The translations under genes were made by a program, and so were the position numbers. The notes under the pieces are model-generated. The model ran no database searches. It saw only the letters and a program-made list of their open reading frames with translations, and had not been told where the DNA came from. A stretch of 64,000 nucleotides of DNA from Colocasia esculenta (Eukaryota > Streptophyta > Magnoliopsida > Alismatales > Araceae), in NCBI GenBank assembly GCA_014218235.1, contig CM024753.1:179218348-179282347 (forward strand), given 5' to 3'. Shown here piece after piece: positions 57,820 to 64,000 of the stretch. The first letter of the stretch is position 1. Each line of letters starts with the position of its first letter.

Positions 57820-58330
57820 AGGTTGGTCTCTAGGTGTCAAATGTGCCATTACTTCTCCAAGTTGTTGGAAAGGTATGCCTTCAGGAGCATTTGCTAAGCA
57901 CACAGGTAGATCAATGCCAAATTTTTTTTTGATCAAACCATAATATGATTTCAGCACCTAGAAAGGGTCCTTGAATCTCTCCATGAGGATCTTGGTAGAG
58001 TAAACTTAATTTCTCAAGAGATACATCTTGGTCAACCTTTGAATATGGAGTGGGTGTGGATAACATTTGAAAATTTTGGGTCTGTTCTTGGGTTGAAGGA
58101 GGAGATGAGGTGTAAAGTGGGTCAACATATTTCCTCCATCCTGAATCATGCATGTGATCTATAACTGGGTGACCATGAAGATGATGAACTTGAGTCCATC
58201 TGGAACAATTGGCCTGGTAAGTAGGGTTTGATGAATAAGGTGGGTTAGGTTGAGAGTGAATACCATAATGGGCTGACCCAATTTGCCCAATTGATGTGCC
58301 AATTTCATAACCATTATTATCAACCCACAT
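57820..58330 (-). pseudogene. GYF-domain protein fragment carried by element E
   Basis: Frame 58330-57911 reads MWVDNNGYEIGTSIGQ... and from about 58017 LEKLSLLYQDPHGEIQGPF, then LGAEIILWFDQ. After a run of nine A (57922-57930 on the opposite strand) the homology continues one frame over as FGIDLPVCLANAPEGIPF and QQLGEVMAHL to about 57835. This is the GYF domain of the plant EXA1/GYF family (DPQGEIQGPF, IISWFEQGFFG and DLPVRL regions). GYF domains bind proline-rich peptides, and EXA1 acts in translation control and immunity. The GPF and W-F residues are kept, but the GYF tripeptide itself reads KKF. The part upstream of the domain (Pro/Ser/His-rich) is not recognised. It lies where a retroelement would carry gag-pol, so it is a captured host-gene piece. 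The assignment is from memory of the family, not a search. Confidence 0.72.
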
Positions 58331-59458
58331 AAATCCTTTTTTTCTTTTTTTAACATATATTTTTTATTATTTTGAAAGATTTGAATTTTATTTTCAAATA
58401 AGTTAGCAAACAATTAATCCTATGACACCTATGGTTCCATGGGACATAAAAATTTGATTTCTCACTAATCAACTGAGGCCCAGCTTACTTTCAAGCCCAT
58501 TAACTGGCCAGGTAAGAGGTGGGAAAGTGGGAGGTTCCCCCTGCTCTCGCAGGGATCTAATTAAGTAACCACTTGTCCACTTAGGCGTTTGCCTATGAAC
58601 CTCTAGGCTTAGACACCAGTCTCCAAACTTGATAGTGGGCTCAAGTGAGCTTAAGTCTCAAAGCGAACTCTAGATCAAGTTTCTACTTTCTTTTATTGGA
58701 TTGGGTTAGTGAGTGCAAAGGTGGTTGTTTTGGGCCAAGGAAGGGTGATGAAATCCCCACCTTATCTTATTAATGGGCTTGCCCTTAAGATGTTTTAGAA
58801 ATGATGTGCACACCATAAAATCAAACAAGGGGTTCTATGCAAGAGTGGCAATGCATGATCATGCTTTTTAGAAAGTTGAGATTCTCACCCTGCCTCCCGC
58901 AATCTTCGACAAGAAAGGAAACTTTTCAAAAATAAAAAAGAAAAAACACCTAAAGATGAAAGTCTAAATGATGCATGTCCTAAAGATGAAAGTTACTAAT
59001 CTTGACATGGCATCTTTTTATTTGGTGCAAGTGATGATTTTTTTTAAAATTAATGTATCTAACTACCACAAGAGAGTTTTTTATTTTCTTTTTAATTATC
59101 TAAATATGACAACTAAGAAAAGGTAACTAAATCAAGAGGGTTTTAATAGTGCTTACCTCCAACGCAATCCCTCATTCTTTATGGAAATGGAAATGAATAG
59201 AAAAGATTAGAGAGAAGAAAGCTTACCTCAAAATGACATTTTTCTGATTTTTCTGTAATTTTTTTATTTTGTTTCAAAACAGAACCCTTTAGCTACAGAT
59301 CCTACTTTCAGCGACAGATTTTTGACAGATTTTCCTTTTCTTCAAATTTCAAGAGTTTTTTTTTCAGTTTTTTTTATTGGTCACCTGCAAAGGGAAAAAA
59401 TGTTAGCATAAATATATACAAAAGAAACCAAGATTATCAAAATTAAAAATCTAATTCC
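58331..59458 (-). other. element E 5' untranslated/internal region
   Basis: AT-rich, between the primer site and the GYF frame. No supported gene; short A/T runs are common (for example 58331-58375 and 59030-59050). Confidence 0.6.
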
Positions 59459-59478
59459 CCGACAATGATGCCAAAAAA
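59459..59478 (-). other. primer-binding site of element E
   Basis: On the minus strand this reads TGGCATCATTGTCGGGGAAT, close to the TGGCGCCGTTGCCGGGGA used by Athila-type elements (Asp-tRNA type), directly next to the right LTR. Confidence 0.75.
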
Positions 59479-60568
59479 TAATAACCCATAAATGCGTCGT
59501 TAAACATGTGGCTAACAATCTTAAAATTATCGGCTTGCACAGAATATTTTAACATTAGTTAAGTGGTGAGAGCCGAGTCCTATCCACAGAGAAGAAGATT
59601 TTTAATTTTTGAAAACCTTGAGTTTTAGATTAGAAAAGTGAGTTGAGAATTTCAGAAGTAAATCGTAAGCAAATTTGACCGAAATTATTATAAACTAAAT
59701 AGAGAGAGATTAGAAGAGAGAGAGAGGAAAGACAAATTAACAAATAGTAACTAACATTATGACAATAAAATTAAGAGTCTAACACAATACACAAATAAAG
59801 TAAAATAATCTATGGAGAAGGCGGAGGCTGCTGCAGGGGGCGTGTGGTGCAAGTGCTGGCGAGCAGCGTGGCACAGACGGATGCGACTGCAGGTGGGCGC
59901 AAGCGAAGGTGACGCGCGGACCTACGGGGGCACGCGGGCGGCTGGTGGGTGCAGTGCAGGGGCGTGTAGACGACAAGGGAGTACTTGGCGCGCGGCCTGG
60001 GTGAGCAGAGATACATGGAGAGAGAAGGAAAGCAGCATAAGAGAAAGAGAAGAGGAGGAAGAAGAGAAGAAGAGGGGGAGGAAGAGATCGCCAGAGAGGG
60101 AGAGAGAGGGAGAGAAAGAAGAAGAGGAAGCAGAGAAGAAGAGAAGAGAAGAGGGAAGAAGAGATCACCCCCAAAGGGAAGAGAGAGAGAGAGAAGACAA
60201 AAGATGGGAATGACAGAGGAAAGAGAGTGTTTATAAACTAGATAGAGAGAAGAGAAAAAGAGGAGAGATTAAAGGAGAGAAATTTTTGGAAAATAAAGGG
60301 GGGATTTTAAAAATGAGAGGGAGTTTTAAAAATTGAAAAGAAAGAAAGAGAGGAAAGATTTTAAAATTATAATCTTTCATTATTTTCTCTTGGTCCAACT
60401 TGGTCCATTAACATCTTGTTGATTGGCCCATTAACCTGAAAATAAAATGCACACAAGTGTTTAGTCAATTATCATATTTATAATGAAATGGTAATAGATT
60501 CTTATGAAACTAATGACCATTTTTCAATAAAAATAACAAAATTATCAATAACAATTGTATACTTATCA
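59479..60568 (-). repeat. element E right (5') LTR
   Basis: 1090 bp, TAATAACCC to ACTTATCA, uninterrupted. GA-rich at 60015-60220. Open frames on both strands here (59779-60236) are low-complexity Glu/Arg or Ser/Leu and not genes. It is shorter than the sum of the left pieces because those include ~350 bp of GA- and GC-rich sequence absent here. Confidence 0.88.
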
Positions 60569-61685
60569 GTTGCTCAGACGAGCATACTTGTTGAGGAGCT
60601 TCGTTAGCCATCGATTGGGGTACCAATAAATGTCTTATGTGCAAGTGCGTAGCCGACATGGATGACGTCAATCATGGTGTACCTTCAATAGATGAAACTA
60701 CTTGATGATCAAGATGAGGAGTTGAAAACCAAGTGACGAGCTTTAAGATTCTTCCTGCTTGATAACATCCTCTACTGCAAGGGATTCGCGTATCAACATC
60801 TTCATTGCATCGGCCCTCAGTAGGCCGAGGAGATTATACACGAAATCCATGAGGGTAAGTGTGGGAGTCACACAGGAGATTGGTCACTAGTTTGACGGGT
60901 GACACGATAGGGTTATTGGTGGCCGACGATGCTAAAGTATGTTGAGGACTATGTCAAGCAGTGTCACCAGTGTCAGCTTTTCAACAAGATCGCTCGACAA
61001 CCACCGGCTGACCTGACAAACTGTCGGCTCCTTTGTCGTTCGCTCAGCGGGGGATGGACATCCTCAATCCATTTCTGCCAGCCTCTGGCCAATGGGAGCT
61101 CTTCATTTTGGTCGTCGACTACTTCACAAAGTTGGTCGAGGCTGAGCCGTTGGAAAACATCACTGATGCCAAGGCTTGGGACTTCATGTATAAGAATATC
61201 GTCTTCTGGTTCGGGTTACCTAGGACGCTCATCATACACAATGGCAAGCAGTTCGACAACGCGAGGTTTGTCGAAACTGCTCCGAGCTCGGTATTCAACA
61301 TCGGTTCACCTCATTGTTTCATCCTCAAGCTAACGGGTAGGTTGAGATGACAAATCGGACTCCTCAATGGGCTAAAGAAGCGGTTGAATGACCTTATGGG
61401 ATCGTGGGCCGACATGTTGACCAACGTGCTTTGTCCATACTACGTGTACTCCCCAAGAGGCAACAGAAGAATAGCCTTTCGCACTCGCCTTTGGGATAGA
61501 GGCAATTACCTTTGGTGGAGTTGCTCGTGCTGACACCCAAAGTGATGGGCTTTGACCACAAAAGGAATGATGATTCACTCCATGCCGAGCTGGACCTAAT
61601 CGAAGAATGACGGGCACAAGCTGTGGTTCAGATGGAGGTCTATTAACGGAGGATGAGAAGGGCCTTCGCTACAAGGGTCCGACTG
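60569..61685 (+). pseudogene. pol: element G block 6: integrase
   Basis: Resumes G after E. The region reads VAQTSILVEEL, then HEIHEGKCGSHTGDWSL (zinc-domain histidines), YWWPTMLKYVEDYVKQCHQCQ (CX2C), then from about 61033 FAQRGMDILNPFLPASGQWE (first Asp), VVDYFTKLVEAEPL and FGLPRTLIIHNGKQFDN, where the second catalytic Asp (normally SDNGxQF) reads HNG. Several stops and at least one frame change are present. The C-terminal region around 61640-61680 is weak. The element's right LTR is not in the window. Confidence 0.82.
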
Positions 61686-61873
61686 AGACACCATCTTCAA
61701 TGATGCTCTATAGATCATAGTCATAGCCTTTTAGAAAGAACTCCATATGCATCTTCCAGTACAAATAATCTTCACCATCAAAGAAGGGAGGTTTTGTGAC
61801 AAATTGTCCTTCAGTTTAGCCTTAAGCTACCATAGATCTTACTCTTGGACCATGAGATCTTCTTCACGTAGCT

Positions 61874-61956
61874 TGGCTCTGATACCACTTGTTGGTATCA
61901 CTACTTTTGCAAGAGATCTGCTCTGATTTCTTCAACAGACCAAGGCTTTGATACCA
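61874..61956 (-). other. two primer-site-like copies of element K
   Basis: GCTCTGATACCACTTGTTGG near 61874 and GCTTTGATACCACTTGTTGG near 61945 are about 71 bp apart. The second abuts the LTR (TGGTATCAAAGC on the minus strand); the first carries the more canonical TGGTATCAGAGC. Confidence 0.75.
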
Positions 61957-61958
61957 CT

Positions 61959-63680
61959 TGTTGGCCCATGGAAGCAAGGCAACAGTCACCTAGAGGGGGG
62001 TGAATAGGTTCTGGAAAAATTAACACTTAAAAACACAACTTTGATGCGGAAGCGTTAGTTAGTGAATAGGTACAGTAGCAATCACACAAAGTGGACGCAA
62101 GGTTTATCTTGGTTCGGTACTTTCCCAATGAAAGACCTATGTCCAGTCCCCAAGCAAATCTTGAGATTTCACTAACTGTAGTACAATCTTTCGAAGGATA
62201 TACAACGCCCAGCAGAGCTAGTCCTCCGTTTTACACAAGGGGAAAAACATCCAGCACCCTAGCTGATCTCTTTATCTTTCTGATCCAGAAGGAAGCTCAC
62301 TTCTTTTATAAGTTTAGAAACAAACCTACTAAAACAAATCCCAGTGTGGTTCTACTGGCACAAACCTCCGTTGGTCTTCCCACACAAGGGGAAAAGCACC
62401 CAGCAACCGGCTGGTCTTCTCTACACCCCGGAAGAGGAACAACCCTACTCTTCTTTAGAAAAGAAGGAGCAAGTTGTCAAGACCAAATTCAGAAATAACG
62501 AACTTGAGACTCTTAATATTGACAGCAGCCTGAGAGATAAAGGATAAGAAAGAATAACACAACACTCTTAGGCTAGAACTCTCTCTCAAATTTACAATGA
62601 CACACAAAGAGGCGTGAATGCTTGAAAGCTTTAGATAATTTTTGCTTGGGCGCTATCTTCTTGTTGTATATTCTTTTGCTTCAATGCTTTCATCCTTTTA
62701 AGCATCCCTTGAAGAGAACCATTGAGCAGCTAGCCATTGGAGTTCCTGATAGTTGATGATCCTCTTCTTCTTCTTCTGCTTTGCTTTGTTTCTAACAGTT
62801 GTCTTCTTGAGTCTTAATGGATGCCTTAGATTTCCTTTTTCCTTGAGAACAATTAATGCTAGAAACAGAAAGAAAAATATGTCAGTCAGTCAGTCCATAC
62901 CTCTGTTACCTAGTCCACATTTCCTGTGTTAGGTGGATGACTTTCTATCAGTAGGAAATAAGGAGAGCTTTTTGTCAAAAAAGAGGTACATTTGAATTTT
63001 CATTTGATGCCAAGAGACTGAATATCAATAATTGATATAACATGAAAGATATGGTCAGTAATGGATGCAAAGTATAAGTGAAAGACATTTTGATCACCAA
63101 TCGATGTGTTTGAAGTCATATAAACTCTAATCAGAATGAATATAAGCTAATCGGAGTGAAAACTTGACGTTTGTTCTCCAATCAGAAGAATTATAACATC
63201 AATCGAAAAGCTTTAAATCAAGTGTTCACCAATCGAAAGATTTTAAGTCAATTGTTCACCAATCGGAACAATATAACTTAAGTGTTCACCAATTGAAAAA
63301 TTTAAACACCAATCAGAAGAACACTTATTCTTCAATTGATAGATAAGTAAACATCAATCGATAGAGACTTTTTATTCTCCAATCGATAGAACACTGCTCA
63401 CCAATCGATAGACGATTTGTCTTCAATCGATAGAGGCTTCTTCAGCAATCGATGTAGCACTTGGTCTCCAACTAATACACATTAAACTATAATCGATATA
63501 GACTTTTAGTACATTTCTTTTTCTAGCAATAGAAATTATCATATAAAATAACTTTAAAAATATTATTAAATATATTAATGATATTCAAGAGTGAAAGATA
63601 TTTATTAAATAAATTTCTAATATTCATGAGTTTTACTTATAATCAAAATATAGGGATAAATAGATGTGAGTGGTTCAACA
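61959..63680 (-). repeat. LTR of element K
   Basis: 1722 bp. It has the AGAGGGGGGTGAATAGG motif at 61993-62009, as in solo LTR I, and similar TGGTTCGG... and GGATATACAAC... segments. The segment 63090-63500 has many AATCGAT/CACCAATCGA motifs, matching the position of the ATCGAT array in LTR I. Confidence 0.78.
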
Positions 63681-63748
63681 TCCCTCTGTGCTACTAGTGT
63701 TCTGTTACTATGGTTGTGCTATGTTGTGTTGTACCTAGGTGTTGAGCA
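63681..63748. other. short unassigned spacer
   Basis: 68 bp between LTR K and the next LTR-like sequence. GT-rich, nothing recognised. Confidence 0.4.
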
Positions 63749-64000
63749 TGAGTAACGACCCGACCTCCCGGACCCCCGCCAGGGACCCCGAAGGTCGCGC
63801 CGCTACCCACGGATCCGAGGACCCGGAAGGGTTAGAATTTAGTCCAGTGAGATAAGCAATGAATTCAAATAACTATAACAAGAAAGTTTGTACATTTAAT
63901 AAAGAAATTATGTACAACATGTCTCAAATAAAAATACAGGTACAGAAAGAAAGGTGCAGTCATTAAGGGGCATACCCTGAGGACTTGCAAAAATGCCACT
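63749..64000 (-). repeat. start of another gypsy LTR (C-related), runs off the window
   Basis: From TGAGTAACGACCCGACC onward. Near 63970 it contains GGGGCATACCCTGAGGA, matching GGGGCATACCCCGAGGT in LTR C at a similar distance from the LTR end (43010), and shared AAGT(T)TGTACA-type context. It is probably a minus-oriented LTR of the B/C superfamily. The end cannot be checked here. Confidence 0.5.

Larger units (their letters stand above)
42326..60568 (-). mobile_element. non-autonomous gypsy-type element E (LARD-like) with a GYF gene fragment
   Basis: Outer ends TGATAGCCC and ACTTATCA (TGATA/TATCA inverted). The left LTR is in three pieces (42326-42808, 52226-52474, 55017-55705) and the right LTR is 59479-60568. 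A TGGCATCATTGTCGGGGAAT primer site on the minus strand next to the right LTR sets the orientation. The internal region (55706-59478, 3.8 kb) has the plant Athila/Tat landmarks GTTGGGAGGCAACCC and TTCAAGTTGGGGGG, but no RT or integrase. The flanks GTCAC/GTTGC match at only three of five bases, so the duplication is decayed or the ends are off by a little. Confidence 0.82.
61686..63680 (-). mobile_element. truncated copia-type element K (internal 5' end plus LTR)
   Basis: The right part, 61959-63680, is an LTR (TGTTGGCCC to GTTCAACA). To its left, on the minus strand, lie a primer site and about 270 bp of internal sequence, then G's integrase. K therefore retains only its 5' LTR and the start of its leader; its gag-pol is missing. 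Copia-type is inferred from the Met-tRNA primer site and TGTTG...CAACA ends. The exact left edge is uncertain (61680-61700). Confidence 0.7.

Noticed and set aside
59812..60236. Glu/Arg-rich frames in the right LTR of E
   Set aside because: Same GA-rich tract; no conservation of frame between LTR copies.
61033..61350. Integrase-like frame as a domesticated host gene
   Set aside because: The second catalytic Asp is replaced and the frame is colinear with the broken element G; there is no sign of an independent gene.

Overview
The window is repeat-dominated plant nuclear DNA, most likely from a flowering plant with a large genome; nothing allows a species call. Evidence for a plant: Ty1/copia and Ty3/gypsy polyproteins of plant lineages, initiator-Met and Asp-type primer sites, En/Spm (CACTA) transposons with a plant Transposase_24-like protein, a plant LINE with a C-terminal RNase H, and a fragment of a plant GYF-domain gene. 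I found no intact host gene, rRNA or tRNA gene, or CRISPR array.

Layout. (1) 1-731 and 6633-7611 are AT-rich flank with no convincing gene. (2) 732-6632 is a nearly complete Ty1/copia element with 244-bp LTRs and the target-site duplication (TSD) AAATC. (3) From about 7612 to 61685 runs one old Ty3/gypsy element of the Tat type, called G here. It is cut into six colinear plus-strand blocks: LTR and gag 7612-9347, gag end 21826-22740, protease 30718-31393, first half of RT 33303-33716, RT end and RNase H 41051-42325, integrase 60569 to about 61685. Five large insertions separate the blocks.

Insertions into G. A (9348-21825, TSD CGTCA) is a minus-strand gypsy element with a LINE (17185-19026) in its right LTR. 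CACTA-1 (22741-30717, TSD TTG) holds a solo LTR (23233-25431) and a ~180-bp tandem array that is itself split by CACTA-2 (28349-29535, TSD AGA). J (31394-33302) is a solo LTR. B (33717-41050) is a solo LTR holding solo LTRs F (35313-38398, TSD GACGT) and H (38619-40058, TSD TTGTG). E (42326-60568) is a non-autonomous gypsy-type element whose left LTR is broken by the very young gypsy element C (42809-52220, TSD GGAAG) and solo LTR D (52475-55016). Past 61685 lies a truncated copia-type element K with an LTR at 61959-63680, and another LTR begins near 63749 and leaves the window.

Most unusual content. The internal region of E carries a GYF-domain coding fragment of the plant EXA1/GYF type, where a retroelement would normally have gag-pol. 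Unrelated LTR families here repeatedly carry arrays of short CG-centred palindromes (GTCGAC, TCGGTCGACCGA, ATCGAT, GTCGCG) in their U3-side regions. In-frame stops in the old gypsy elements fall largely on glutamine codons (CAG to TAG), as expected from decay of methylated cytosines. The youngest element carries single-base homopolymer frameshifts that may be assembly errors.
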